Origin: Desulfobacter vibrioformis DSM 8776 | Lineage (GTDB): Bacteria > Desulfobacterota > Desulfobacteria > Desulfobacterales > Desulfobacteraceae | Assembly: GCF_000745975.1 (NCBI RefSeq) | Contig: NZ_KN050796.1 | Location: forward strand, 1 to 64,000 | DNA: 64,000 nt | Direction: 5' to 3' | Shown here: positions 36,891 to 45,936 of the stretch, piece by piece | How positions within the stretch are numbered: position 1 is the stretch's first letter | How the letters are laid out: each line of letters begins with the position of its first letter | Made by a program: the position numbers and the translations under genes | The notes under the pieces: model-generated | Seen by the model: the letters and a program-made list of their open reading frames with translations, nothing else | Database searches by the model: none | What the model was told of the DNA's origin: nothing

Positions 36891-38384
36891 ATGAGTCACG
36901 AACTGAATATTGCAAACGTGGAAGAGAAAGGCGGCGGGGAAAAAGGCCCGAAATTTGCCCTTAAATGGATTGCCGTTTCCATTGCCGCAGGTGTTCTGAT
37001 CTGGCTGCTCCCCACCCCGGCAGACCTGGGTGCGCGGGGCCACGCCTTTTTGGCTCTTTTAACGACAATCGTTCTGTTGTGGACATCCGAGGCCATTCCC
37101 ATCGGTGTCACCTCCATCGGGGTGGGCTGCGGACTGATCATTTTTAAGATTCAGTCCTCCAAAGCCGCGTGGGAACCGTATGCCAACAGGACCGTTGTTT
37201 TTGTTTTTTTTATCATCATGCTCGGGGTCATGCTCGGGCAGACCACCATACCCAACCGCCTGATGGCGTATATTCTCAAAGTCGGGGGCAGAAATGTCAA
37301 GCGCCTCAGTTTTACGCTGTGCATGGGCGCCACCTTTCTTGCGGCATGGACCCATGATGCCACCATCACCATTATCCTGCTCTATGCCATGATGCCCATG
37401 TTCCTGAAAATGGGGCTGACCCCTGACAAGAGCAACAGCTTTACCAAACATTTCATGTTCATGATCCCCCTGAGTGCGGCCTGTGGCGGCGGTGCGACAT
37501 TCCTGGGCTCCGGACGGTCCCCGGCTTCGGCGGAACTGCTTTTCAAGATTACCGGTTACAACATCGGTTTCATGGAATACATGTTATACCAGTTCGTACC
37601 GTCCATGGCCCTGGGACTTGCCACCTGGATTGCGGTCTGGATCATCTATCCGCCAAAGATCAAGGAACTGCCCACGGAACTGGCTGTCGCAAAAATGCCG
37701 CCCATGGAAAAAAAAGAAAAACAGCTCTCCTGGATTCTTGCCGGCACCTTTTTGCTCTGGTTCCTGACAGACATTACAAAGATTCACGTCTCAGCCATTG
37801 GCGGCCTGTTTATCGTCGTGTGCATGGTCTTTAACGTGGTGGACTGGAAGCGTTGTCTGGACGAGTATCCCTGGAACCCCATCATGGTTTTCGGCGCGGG
37901 ATTCTCCCTGGGCGTGGCCATGCTCGATACCGGTGCCGGCAAATGGATCGCGACCCAGATTTTCCCGATCTTCACGAATTCTCCCTGGCCTGTGGTGGCT
38001 GCCGGTGCATCTGCCCTGAGCGCCTTGATCACCAGCTTCATGGCCAATGCGGCGGCCACGGCATTGCTGGTGCCTGTGGTGGTGCCCATGGCGAACCTGG
38101 CCGGAACGCCTGTGGCGCCCATTGCCATGGCTGTCCCCCTGGCCACGACCTTTGTACTGCTGGTCATTGGCTGTCCTCCCACCCTGATTGCTTACGGCTT
38201 CGGGTATTTTACCCAGTGGGAGGCGTTTAAAGTCCTGGTGTTCCGGTCAATCCTCGGCATCCTTGTGCTTTGCCTGTGCATGGCCCTGTGGTATCCGCTG
38301 GTCAAGATGCCGGGCAACATCGACAATATGAAGATCCCGGCAAAGCTGACAATGTCGGGATATGAACTCATCCAAAGCAAGTAG
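36891..38384 (+). CDS. DASS/SLC13 family anion transporter
   Basis: About 12 membrane helices in 497 residues, starting at WIAVSIAAGVLIWLLPTP. Family motifs are HDATITIILLYAMMP, the first substrate/sodium loop ACGGGATFLGSGRSPASAEL, and the second MANAAATALLVPVVVPMANLAG; the usual SNT triplets are replaced (GSGRS and ANAAA), as in some bacterial members. Substrates in this family are sulfate, di- or tricarboxylates. The ATG at 36891 with GGAGG 5 bases upstream is preferred. A REC-CBS regulator precedes it. Confidence 0.88.
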   Translation: MSHELNIANVEEKGGGEKGPKFALKWIAVSIAAGVLIWLLPTPADLGARGHAFLALLTTIVLLWTSEAIPIGVTSIGVGCGLIIFKIQSSKAAWEPYANRTVVFVFFIIMLGVMLGQTTIPNRLMAYILKVGGRNVKRLSFTLCMGATFLAAWTHDATITIILLYAMMPMFLKMGLTPDKSNSFTKHFMFMIPLSAACGGGATFLGSGRSPASAELLFKITGYNIGFMEYMLYQFVPSMALGLATWIAVWIIYPPKIKELPTELAVAKMPPMEKKEKQLSWILAGTFLLWFLTDITKIHVSAIGGLFIVVCMVFNVVDWKRCLDEYPWNPIMVFGAGFSLGVAMLDTGAGKWIATQIFPIFTNSPWPVVAAGASALSALITSFMANAAATALLVPVVVPMANLAGTPVAPIAMAVPLATTFVLLVIGCPPTLIAYGFGYFTQWEAFKVLVFRSILGILVLCLCMALWYPLVKMPGNIDNMKIPAKLTMSGYELIQSK

Positions 38385-38404
38385 CGCATGAATAACACCC
38401 CGGT

Positions 38405-38490
38405 CCCACCCGGGCATTTGCCCGGATGGGGCCGAAACCAAGCCTGGAGCCTTTGCCGCGCGGGGCAAAGATTCCAGGCTTGTCCTTTTC
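38405..38490. terminator. Double hairpin between convergent genes
   Basis: Two stems lie after the transporter: CCGGGC/GCCCGG around 38409-38425, and a long one with AAGCCTGGA (38440-38448) and TCCAGGCTT (38473-38481) extended by TTTGCC/GGCAAA, followed by GTCCTTTTCC. It probably ends the transporter transcript and possibly the converging one. Confidence 0.6.
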
Positions 38491-38589
38491 CACCCGCGAT
38501 ACCCCCTTGCCAGTTGCCGGGTGGCACACTTTTTGTGCCCACCCTCGGAGACCATCCATATGAACCTGTGGTAAGAACCAGCCATATGA

Positions 38590-39303
38590 TCAGGCAGGAT
38601 TCTGGAAGCTACCTATAACCGTTCGGATGTGAAGAGCCTTTTCCAGAAAACGGTCCTTGTCAATAATTCGGATGCAGGCTTGGGGTGTTTCCGGATTTAC
38701 CACTTCCAACAGATTCAGACTGGCCATCAGCTTGATGGCATGATCAATCTCTTTTGGGCCTATGGCCAGGACATGGGAAAGGGTTTCCAGGGTTTGGTCC
38801 AGGGAGATATCAGAACGGTGGTGGTCATTCATCAGGTGGAGAATCCGGGCGGCTGCCTCAAATCCGTCCACCGACTGACCGGTCTGGGGCGTCAGTTCGT
38901 TCACCCGCCGGGCTATGGCCACCAGGGTCGTCGTAATCACAGTGGGGGAGGCTTTCATATACGCATCAAATTTGGACTTGGGGATCCGGATCAACCGGAC
39001 ATCCGTCACTGCTGTTGCGGTTGCGGATCGTTTATGGTTGCCCAGGATCAGGGCCATTTCTCCAAAAACATCCTGCCTTTTCAACTGGGTTAGAACTAGT
39101 TTTTTATCCTCATCCCGAACTGATATCTCCACCGTCCCCTGCTTTATGATGTAGGCGTCGTATCCGTCTTCACCTTCGGTAAAGATGGTTTGGCCTTTCT
39201 GGTACTGACTCAGGGAAAATTCAGGTTTGTTGACCGGTTTAGGTTCACAGGCGGTTGTCTGCTTCAGGTAGGTTGCCAGGGGGGTAAATCCTTTTTCCTG
39301 CAT
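38590..39303 (-). CDS. Crp/Fnr-like cyclic nucleotide-binding domain protein
   Basis: Residues about 27-145 form a cNMP-binding beta-roll: YQKGQTIFTEGEDGYDAYIIKQG, then FGEMALILGNHKRSATATAV, where GEMALI and the following RSA fit the phosphate-binding cassette. The C-terminal 90 residues are helical (AARILHLMNDHHRSDISL; LSHVLAIGPKEIDHAIKLMASLNLLEV) and could be a winged helix, but the classic Crp recognition helix is not obvious. 237 residues. It ends beside the transporter in convergent orientation. Confidence 0.82.
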   Translation of the reverse strand: MQEKGFTPLATYLKQTTACEPKPVNKPEFSLSQYQKGQTIFTEGEDGYDAYIIKQGTVEISVRDEDKKLVLTQLKRQDVFGEMALILGNHKRSATATAVTDVRLIRIPKSKFDAYMKASPTVITTTLVAIARRVNELTPQTGQSVDGFEAAARILHLMNDHHRSDISLDQTLETLSHVLAIGPKEIDHAIKLMASLNLLEVVNPETPQACIRIIDKDRFLEKALHIRTVIGSFQNPA

Positions 39304-39400
39304 GGGGGGCCCTTTGTTTTAAAACGGTTATCAGTATCCCGTCCTACCAGACCCGAAGCCTTCTATCAACTGAAAAATTGTCTTTCTTCCGGTGACGGTT

Positions 39401-39447
39401 AAAAAAAATAAGGCTGCCTTCCGGGGGCAGGGTGGGGCAGCCTTATT
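39401..39447 (-). terminator. Rho-independent terminator of the acyl-CoA dehydrogenase gene
   Basis: On the minus strand AATAAGGCTGCC pairs with GGCAGCCTTATT (39407-39418 and 39436-39447), followed by a run of eight T (39401-39408, partly in the stem). It lies about 50 bases after the stop of the gene at 39495. Confidence 0.85.
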
Positions 39448-39455
39448 AACGTGAT

Positions 39456-39497
39456 AAACGGTTTGTTAAAAACGGTTTGTTAAAAACGGTTTAATCA
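39456..39497. repeat. Three tandem copies of a 14-base unit
   Basis: The unit AAACGGTTTGTTAA occurs twice exactly (39456-39469, 39470-39483) and a third time with changes in the last bases (39484-39497). The third copy includes the stop codon of the acyl-CoA dehydrogenase. Each unit contains the small palindrome AAACGGTTT. Origin by slippage is likely; a binding role is possible. Confidence 0.8.
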
Positions 39498-41309
39498 ACC
39501 TGGAAACATATTATCCTCAATGTCCACGGCCACTGAACTTGTGCCAAGCAGTGCCGCAAACCGGCCCATGGTGACGGGCAGTACGGTTTGGGCATAAAAC
39601 TCAAGACTTTTGATAACGCCCTGGTAAAATGGGATATCTTTCTTTTTAGCCTTTTCAAGGTTTGTGGCAGCGGTCACGGCCCGCCACAGCAGCATCCATG
39701 CAAAAATGGTATCGCCGGTGGCATCCTGGAACGGATGGGCATTGGCAAAGGCGGCAAGCACTTTGGGGCTCATGGCGGTGGTGCCCATATGAATGGCCAC
39801 TTCACCCAGTTTGTTTACCACCTCTTCAACCTGGGTCGCTGCTTTTTCAAGTGCTGGAATCTCCTTGGCCCGGGCAATGGTTGTCTGCATTTCACCGAAC
39901 AGGTCCATGACGGGTTTGCCCTTGTTCATGCCCAGTTTCCGGCCGAGAAGGTCCATGGCCTGGATGCCGTTGGTCCCTTCGTAGATCAGGGTGATTCTGA
40001 CGTCACGCAGCAACTGGGCCATGGGATATTCTTCAATGAACCCGTAACCGCCGTAGACCTGCATACCCTGGGAGCAGACCTCAAAAGCCCGGTCAGTGAC
40101 ATATCCCTTGGCAATGGGGGTGAGTACTTCAATAAACCCCTGGTATTTGGCCTTTTCTTCATCGGTTGCCGCATATCTGGACATGTCAATGCAGTAATGG
40201 ACAAAGTAGAGTAAGGCGCGCATGGCTTCCACATTGGATTTCATCACCATAAGCTGGCGCCGCACATCCGGGTGGCGAAAGATGGCAACGGCCTGGGCCT
40301 CAGGGTTCATGATCTCCATCAGATTCCGGCCCTGGATTCTGTTTTTTGCATAATCCAGGGCATACATATAGGCGGCGGTGGCACAGGCAAATCCCTGGAC
40401 CCCTACGAGCAGCCGGGCTGCATTCATCATCAGGAACATGGCTTTCATGCCCTTGTTTTCTTCGCCTAAAAGGGTGCCCACGCAGTTCCCTTTGGCGCCC
40501 AGGGACAAGGAGCAGGTTGAGTTGCCGTGGATGCCCATTTTATGCTCAATACCGGTGCAGACGACATCGTTGAATTCGCCCAGAGAGCCGTCTTCGTTGA
40601 CCCGGAACTTGGGAACCAGGAATAAGGAGATGCCTTTGGTACCGGCAGGTGCGCCTTCAATGCGGGCCAATACAGGATGGATGATATTTTCCACCAGATC
40701 ATGTTCGCCGCCGGAGATAAAAATCTTTTCACCCACAATGTTGTAGGTCCCGTCGCCGTTGGGAGTGGCTTTGGTGGTCAGTGCACCCACATCGGATCCG
40801 GCATCCGGTTCGGTGAGCAGCATGGTGCCGGTCCATTTGCCGGTATACATGTTTTTAAGATAGGTGTTTTTCTGTTCCTGGGTACCAAATTGTTCAATAA
40901 GATGGCCTGCACCCTGGGTGAGGCTGCAGTACATCATGAACGGGTAATTGGCTCCGTTGAAATATTCAGCGGTTGCCGCGGCAACGGTGAAAGGCATACC
41001 CTGGCCGCCCCATTGGGGATCTTCGGTGGGGGCGAGCCATTCACCTTCATTGAACAGATCATATACACGCTTGAAAGACGGCGGCGTGGTGACCTTGCCG
41101 TTTTCAAGCGTACAGCCCACCTCGTCCCCTTCTTTATTTATGGGCAGAAGCTCCTTGATTGCCAGATTTTTGGCCTCTTTGATAACCATATCAATGGTTT
41201 TTTTGTTAAAGTCGGCATAATTGTCGTTCAGTTCTGCCAGGGTCTGGGCCTGGAGCATCTCGTGAACGACAAAATCAATGTCCCGCTGGTCGGAAATTAC
41301 CTGTGCCAT
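39495..41309 (-). CDS. Acyl-CoA dehydrogenase, long AcdA-type with C-terminal extension
   Basis: Oxidises acyl-CoA to enoyl-CoA using FAD. It has the N-terminal extension domain, YCSLTQGAGHLIEQFGTQEQK, the FAD motif GTMLLTEPDAGSDVGAL, EKIFISGGEHDLV, EHKMGIHGNSTCSL, and YGGYGFIEEYPMAQLLRD with IYEGTNGIQAMDL carrying the glutamate base. The 604-residue length and the C-terminal domain (about 470-604) mark the long subfamily seen with fatty and aromatic acid oxidation. Two inverted repeats upstream suggest a fatty-acid-responsive repressor. Confidence 0.95.
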   Translation of the reverse strand: MAQVISDQRDIDFVVHEMLQAQTLAELNDNYADFNKKTIDMVIKEAKNLAIKELLPINKEGDEVGCTLENGKVTTPPSFKRVYDLFNEGEWLAPTEDPQWGGQGMPFTVAAATAEYFNGANYPFMMYCSLTQGAGHLIEQFGTQEQKNTYLKNMYTGKWTGTMLLTEPDAGSDVGALTTKATPNGDGTYNIVGEKIFISGGEHDLVENIIHPVLARIEGAPAGTKGISLFLVPKFRVNEDGSLGEFNDVVCTGIEHKMGIHGNSTCSLSLGAKGNCVGTLLGEENKGMKAMFLMMNAARLLVGVQGFACATAAYMYALDYAKNRIQGRNLMEIMNPEAQAVAIFRHPDVRRQLMVMKSNVEAMRALLYFVHYCIDMSRYAATDEEKAKYQGFIEVLTPIAKGYVTDRAFEVCSQGMQVYGGYGFIEEYPMAQLLRDVRITLIYEGTNGIQAMDLLGRKLGMNKGKPVMDLFGEMQTTIARAKEIPALEKAATQVEEVVNKLGEVAIHMGTTAMSPKVLAAFANAHPFQDATGDTIFAWMLLWRAVTAATNLEKAKKKDIPFYQGVIKSLEFYAQTVLPVTMGRFAALLGTSSVAVDIEDNMFPG

Positions 41310-41334
41310 GTGTCCTCCTCACTAGGGATTTGTT

Positions 41335-41352
41335 AATGAACAAACCTTCATT
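41335..41352. promoter_or_regulatory. Operator candidate, AATGAA-N6-TTCATT, site 1
   Basis: Perfect inverted repeat ending 26 bases before the acyl-CoA dehydrogenase start. The minus strand carries TATAAT at 41356-41351, overlapping the repeat, so binding would block the promoter. The same arms and spacing recur at 41483-41500. It resembles TetR-type fatty-acid regulator sites. Confidence 0.6.
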
Positions 41353-41482
41353 ATAATATTGCAGTTATCTTTGAAATTCGTGTTATTATCCGTATATTAA
41401 TTGTCTATTGATAGGATTTAATTACAATAAGTTATCAAAAAACGAGTTTTAAAATTTTATTTTGGGCTTCGGGCGGGCCTAA

Positions 41483-41500
41483 AATGAATTATCATTCATT
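41483..41500. promoter_or_regulatory. Operator candidate, AATGAA-N6-TTCATT, site 2
   Basis: Same arms and same 6-base spacing as site 1, 148 bases away and 67 bases before the DUF523 gene. Possibly lets one regulator control both divergent transcripts. A plus-strand promoter-like TTGAAA-N16-TATATT lies at 41371-41398. Confidence 0.55.
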
Positions 41501-41567
41501 GCATTAATTTTGTATCTTAGTCAAGAAATTTTTACAAATCAGGGCAATGCTGATATAAGATTTTTCC

Positions 41568-42038
41568 ATGGAACAAATACTGATTTCAGCCTGTCTTCTG
41601 GGACAGCCGGTGCGCTATGACGGCAGGTCCTGTCCCTTTGAATGCCCGCGCATAAACCTGTGGCAGGCCCAAGGGCTGCTGGTTCCGGTCTGTCCGGAGA
41701 TGGACGGCGGCCTTCATGTGCCCCGGCCACCGGCAGAGATCACTTCCGGCGGCGGCCCGGGGGTCTGGGCGGGAACGGCCCGGGTGAAAACCCGGGAGAT
41801 TGATGTTACTGATTTTTTTATCAAAGGGGCCCAGGCAGCGTTGAACAAAGCAGTCGCCTGTGGTATCAAAACAGCCCTTTTGAAACAGAAAAGCCCGTCC
41901 TGCGGAAGTTGCCGGATTTATGACGGCAGTTTCAGCCGGTCTCTTGTAGAGGGCATGGGTGTGACAACCGCGCTTTTAAGGCAGAACGGGATTATGGTGT
42001 TTGGTGAGGATCAGATAGACGAATTGCCGTTTTTTTGA
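41568..42038 (+). CDS. DUF523 family protein
   Basis: 156 residues matching DUF523: ILISACLLGQPVRYDGRSC at the start, VPVCPEMDGGLHVPRPPAEI, and LKQKSPSCGSCRIYDG. The conserved cysteines (SACLLG, PVCPE, SPSCGS) suggest metal or sulfur chemistry; the family is related to a domain found beside 2-hydroxyacyl or thiouridine functions, but the role is unknown. The ribosome site is weak. First gene of a plus-strand run of four small genes. Confidence 0.88.
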   Translation: MEQILISACLLGQPVRYDGRSCPFECPRINLWQAQGLLVPVCPEMDGGLHVPRPPAEITSGGGPGVWAGTARVKTREIDVTDFFIKGAQAALNKAVACGIKTALLKQKSPSCGSCRIYDGSFSRSLVEGMGVTTALLRQNGIMVFGEDQIDELPFF

Positions 42039-42085
42039 TACAGGCCCGGGGATAAACGTTTAAAAAACATAAATAAAGGTTAGAG

Positions 42086-42799
42086 ATGCAGGCACATTAT
42101 TTTCAGCATGTCCCCTTTGAGGGTTTAGGCTCCATTGAGCCATGGCTTAGAAATGCCGGTTACAAAATATCATACACCCGGTTTTATACTTCCGACGATC
42201 TTCCCTTAATAGAGGACATTGACTTACTCATTGTCATGGGTGGCCCCATGAGCGTCAATGATGAATCAGCGCATCCCTGGCTGGTACGGGAAAAAGCGTT
42301 CATCAAAAACGCGATTAGAACCGGCAAGTCCGTTCTTGGGATTTGTCTGGGGGCACAGCTCATTGCAGATGCCATGGGAGGCACAGTTTTCCCTAACCCG
42401 GTCAAAGAAATCGGTTGGTTTCCAGTGCAAGCGGTTGAACCTGAAAATGTTTTGTGTTTTCAGTTCCCCAAAGAAACGCAAGTGTTTCATTGGCATGAAG
42501 AAACCTTTAGCCTGCCGGAAGGGGCTGTCCGAATTGCAAAGAGTAAAGGGTGTGAAAATCAAGCCTTTCAAATCGGCAGCAATGTTCTCGGATTGCAATT
42601 TCACCTGGAAACCACACCCTCTTCTGCCAAAGCAATTGTCGAAAATTGCCAAGATGAACTGGGTGAAGGTAAATATATACAGACCGGGGAAGAGATCTTG
42701 TCCGGGCCTGTGGAACGCTATTCTTCAATAAACGGTTTAATGGGGAAGGTGCTTGGATACCTTGAACAAAACTTTAGAAATGAAGATACGGAGGAATGA
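42086..42799 (+). CDS. Class I glutamine amidotransferase (GuaA-type) domain protein
   Basis: A free-standing glutaminase-type domain: [10 protein letters not shown], nucleophile cysteine in [15 protein letters not shown], and histidine with glutamate in [10 protein letters not shown]. It lacks an attached synthetase. Such proteins hydrolyse glutamine or act on gamma-glutamyl compounds; the partner is not known. 237 residues. Overlaps the next gene by 4 bases. Confidence 0.9.
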   Translation: MQAHYFQHVPFEGLGSIEPWLRNAGYKISYTRFYTSDDLPLIEDIDLLIVMGGPMSVNDESAHPWLVREKAFIKNAIRTGKSVLGICLGAQLIADAMGGTVFPNPVKEIGWFPVQAVEPENVLCFQFPKETQVFHWHEETFSLPEGAVRIAKSKGCENQAFQIGSNVLGLQFHLETTPSSAKAIVENCQDELGEGKYIQTGEEILSGPVERYSSINGLMGKVLGYLEQNFRNEDTEE

Positions 42800-43005
42800 A
42801 TATGGAATGCAACAAAGATAAGAATTTAAGCCGATGCAATTGTACCTATGAGCCCTGCAGCCGGAAAGGCGTCTGCTGTGAATGCATTGCCTATCATCTG
42901 AAGGCGCGCCAGCTCCCGGCCTGCTGCTTCCCCGACAATGTTGAAAAAACCTGGGACCGTTCTTTTGAAACCTTTGCGGGGCTTGTTGGCGAGGGCAAGG
43001 TCTGA
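42796..43005 (+). CDS. Small cysteine-rich protein (DUF6485-like)
   Basis: 69 residues with eight cysteines: [21 protein letters not shown] (first part), VCCECIAYH and ACCF. The spacing suggests a zinc or iron-sulfur site. It fits the DUF6485 family of short proteins ending in TWDRSFETF. Translation is coupled to the amidotransferase gene by ATGA overlap. Function unknown. Confidence 0.8.
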   Translation: MNMECNKDKNLSRCNCTYEPCSRKGVCCECIAYHLKARQLPACCFPDNVEKTWDRSFETFAGLVGEGKV

Positions 43006-43081
43006 CCCCGGTTTGATTTCAGCAGGTTTCTTTACATCGCGGACAATAATCAGATGAACTCAAACAATAAGGAGAAAGCGC

Positions 43082-43717
43082 ATGAAAGTGATTGGATTCA
43101 ACGGCAGTGCCAGGAAAAAGGGAAATACAGCCGGGTCTTTGAGTACAGTGTTCGCCGAGCTGGAAAAGGCTGGGATTGATACTGAACTGATCCATGTGGG
43201 CAAGGAAAAGGTCAGGGGATGCATTGCCTGCTACGGCTGTGTGAAGAACCAGGATGAAGCCTGTACCCTGAAGGATGATCCGGTAAATGAATGGATTCAG
43301 AAGATGAAGGCGGCGGATGGCATCCTTCTGGGCTCTCCCGTATATTTTTCCGGGGTTGCCGGGACGATGAAGTCCTTTCTTGACCGGGCTTTTTTCGTCT
43401 CTTCGGTAAACGGCGGCCTCTTGCGCCACAAAGTCGGCGCCGCAGTCGCCGCGGTCCGGCGGTCCGGCGGGATACCTACCGTGGATACCCTGAATCATTA
43501 CATCAACTATTCAGAGATGGTCATGCCCTCCTCAAACTACTGGAATGTGGTCCACGGGATGAACCCCGGGGAAATGGAGCAGGATGGAGAAGGTCAGCAG
43601 ATCATGGAAATTCTGGGCAGAAACATGGCCTGGCTTATGAAAGTGATCGAGGCCGGAAAAGAACAGTTTCCGGCACCGGAAGCACTGCCGAAGACCATGA
43701 CCAACTTTATCCGTTGA
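43082..43717 (+). CDS. NADPH-dependent FMN reductase/iron-sulfur flavoprotein-like
   Basis: Flavodoxin fold: GFNGSARKKGNTAGSLS binds the FMN phosphate, GCIACYGCVKN has a C-x2-C-x2-C-like pattern near the position used by iron-sulfur flavoproteins, and GSPVYFSGVAGTMKSFLDR is the second FMN loop. 211 residues. AAGGAG lies 7 bases before the ATG. Probably a cytosolic redox enzyme; substrate unknown. Confidence 0.87.
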   Translation: MKVIGFNGSARKKGNTAGSLSTVFAELEKAGIDTELIHVGKEKVRGCIACYGCVKNQDEACTLKDDPVNEWIQKMKAADGILLGSPVYFSGVAGTMKSFLDRAFFVSSVNGGLLRHKVGAAVAAVRRSGGIPTVDTLNHYINYSEMVMPSSNYWNVVHGMNPGEMEQDGEGQQIMEILGRNMAWLMKVIEAGKEQFPAPEALPKTMTNFIR

Positions 43718-43745
43718 TAAGTGTTTGAACGAAAAGTCATCCATC

Positions 43746-45182
43746 ATGACACCAGGTATTTCAAAAAAACTGTTTCTTCTTCTTTTCTTTTTCATCGTTA
43801 TATTTTACGGCACACTTTATGGCCTGTTTATCAAGGTCCGGGAAATGTCCGATGCCTCTGCCCGGATTGTCGGCATCAGCAACCAGATTGCGGTGTTGTC
43901 CAACGATCTTAAGAACAGTCTTCTTGATATGGACACCAATATCAAGAAATTGAAACTGCTGAAGAAGAATGTTTATTTTGACTATTTTGAAACAGCCCGG
44001 AGCAATTACCAAAAGGTGCTTGTAAAGATCATTGTTCTGGATACAGGGCGGGGAACACCTGCAGGATACTGGCGTGATATTGACCAGACTTTTGGTGGCC
44101 GTATCCAGTCGGGTGTATCCATGAAACAAGCCGTGAATAAGAATTATACCTGGATTGACGCCGATGTGATGGACCAGTGGATGGCCGCCATTTCCGCGGC
44201 CAGAAAGGACAATGAAGACAGAGTTGAGCAGGCACTGCTCCGGATTAACCGCTTAAGCCGCCAGGTGGTGAAAAACTGCATGATCGGGTTCGGTATTTCA
44301 ATACTGGTGGGCATTATGGGGGTTCTGTTTATTTCCAGATCCATTATTGTTCCCTTGAATAAATTGAAATCCGGGCTTAAGCGGGTCTCTGATGACAATT
44401 ACACCTATGAGATGGATATTGCTTCCAAAGATGAATTCGGGGAGCTGGCAGCGGCGTTCAATGATATGAACCGTCAGCTTAAAGCTGATGACGAGATCCG
44501 TTCGGATTTTATTGCCACCCTAAGCCATGAAATCAGAAGTCCCTTGTCTTCCATCCGTGAATCTGTGAATATGCTGACCGAGGAAGTCCTTGGGCCGGTA
44601 AATGATAAACAGAAAAAATTTTTAACCATTGCCGCCAATGAGATTGCCCGGATTACCAGCCTGTTGAATCATCTGCTGGATGCTTCCATTCTGGTTTCAG
44701 GGACTCGGGAAGGACAGATTGCGCCTTTTGATCCCAACCAGCTTGTGCAATCTGCCTTTTTAAGTATTACACCCGGGGCAAGGGCCCGGGGCATCCGTAC
44801 TGAATTTAAGGCCCTTGAACAGGCGCCCATGGTCAAAGGCAATGAAAAGGAAATAATGCAGGTCATCATAAATATTCTGGACAATGCGCTGAAATTTTCA
44901 CCGGACAACAGCCGGGTGAGTGTCAGTTTGGCCCGGGGGCCGGGAAAGCATTTTCTGACATGCCGTATCAGTGATGAAGGACCGGGCATTCCCGAAGATA
45001 AAAAAAATTTGATTTTTAAAAAATACTACCGGGCCAAGGAGGTGCGCAAGCACATGGACGGGGTAGGGCTTGGTTTGAATATTGCCCGGCGGATCGTCCA
45101 GGCCAATGGCGGAGACATTTTTGTGGAGAATAACCTGGATAAAGGATGCACCTTTTCCTTTACTTTGCCGGTGTTGCAATAG
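43746..45182 (+). CDS. Sensor histidine kinase, GlrK/QseE-like by gene order
   Basis: Two membrane helices (LFLLLFFFIVIFYGTLYGLF; MIGFGISILVGIMGVLFI) enclose a periplasmic helical domain of about 145 residues. HAMP follows, then HisKA with TLSHEIRSPLSSIRES and HATPase with NILDNALKFSP, DEGPGIPEDKK and GVGLGLNIARRIV. An upstream TTG at 43725 could add 7 residues; the ATG is preferred. The next two genes encode a lipoprotein and a sigma-54 activator, the QseE-QseG-QseF order of enterobacteria, where the system controls GlmY small RNA and envelope functions. Confidence 0.9.
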   Translation: MTPGISKKLFLLLFFFIVIFYGTLYGLFIKVREMSDASARIVGISNQIAVLSNDLKNSLLDMDTNIKKLKLLKKNVYFDYFETARSNYQKVLVKIIVLDTGRGTPAGYWRDIDQTFGGRIQSGVSMKQAVNKNYTWIDADVMDQWMAAISAARKDNEDRVEQALLRINRLSRQVVKNCMIGFGISILVGIMGVLFISRSIIVPLNKLKSGLKRVSDDNYTYEMDIASKDEFGELAAAFNDMNRQLKADDEIRSDFIATLSHEIRSPLSSIRESVNMLTEEVLGPVNDKQKKFLTIAANEIARITSLLNHLLDASILVSGTREGQIAPFDPNQLVQSAFLSITPGARARGIRTEFKALEQAPMVKGNEKEIMQVIINILDNALKFSPDNSRVSVSLARGPGKHFLTCRISDEGPGIPEDKKNLIFKKYYRAKEVRKHMDGVGLGLNIARRIVQANGGDIFVENNLDKGCTFSFTLPVLQ

Positions 45183-45213
45183 TTTCAATAGATGAACCGT
45201 AAGGATTTTTTGT

Positions 45214-45936
45214 ATGCGTCTTTCATGGATATCTGATTTTTGCCTGAATTTGCTCGTGGGAAGGATGGTCAATCGTTTCTTTCTGTTTTCCGGGGTTCTG
45301 GTTTTTATCGGATGTACAGGGGTGTTTTTCAGCGGGTGCAGCATCATATCCCCGCCCGTCTGCCGGGATGCCCTGGTAAAACAGGGCCAGGAGGCATATT
45401 TAAACGAAGATTATACCCTCTCCCGTCAGATTTTTTCACAGCTTGCTTTACGGGAAAGTGATGTACGGCTCCAGGCAGCCGGCTTTTATGGAAATGCCTG
45501 TCTTGACATGATTCTTGCAGAAAATGCCCCGGACTTTAGAACGGCTGTGGATCAGCTTCGGCGTTTACTGTCACAATTGTCTTTCCGGATTTCAACGGAT
45601 GTGGGGCAGGGCACAGACGACCGGAAAACCCGGCACAATACATGGTCAGGCATGCATCCCGGTATGCTGGAAAAAGCCCTGGCCCACGGCATGATTTTGC
45701 TTGAATTGGAGCGGTCAGGTCTTCTGGAAAAGCTTAATGACCTTTATGCCAGGCAGGAAGTCTATAAACAAGAGCGTCTTAGCATGCAAAAAAGGATTGA
45801 TTCCCTTGGGCCTAAAATCACAGCCTTAGAAAAGCAGAACATGGACCAGAAGGCACGAATAACCGATCTTTTGCACCAGATAACCGTGCTTGAGAAAATT
45901 GATAAGGAACGGCAGGAACAAAGGGAGAATCAGTGA
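45214..45936 (+). CDS. Lipoprotein, QseG-like by position
   Basis: Signal peptide with a lipobox at FSGC (about residue 42), preceded by a basic, hydrophobic N-terminus. The mature part is helical: a tetratricopeptide-like start (KQGQEAYLNEDYTLSRQIF) and a long C-terminal coiled coil (about 165-240). In E. coli QseG is an outer-membrane lipoprotein that interacts with the kinase QseE. Sequence similarity to QseG is not obvious by eye, so the call rests on position, lipobox and length (240 residues). AAGGA precedes the ATG; the regulator gene overlaps by 4 bases. Confidence 0.7.
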   Translation: MRLSWISDFCLNLLVGRMVNRFFLFSGVLVFIGCTGVFFSGCSIISPPVCRDALVKQGQEAYLNEDYTLSRQIFSQLALRESDVRLQAAGFYGNACLDMILAENAPDFRTAVDQLRRLLSQLSFRISTDVGQGTDDRKTRHNTWSGMHPGMLEKALAHGMILLELERSGLLEKLNDLYARQEVYKQERLSMQKRIDSLGPKITALEKQNMDQKARITDLLHQITVLEKIDKERQEQRENQ

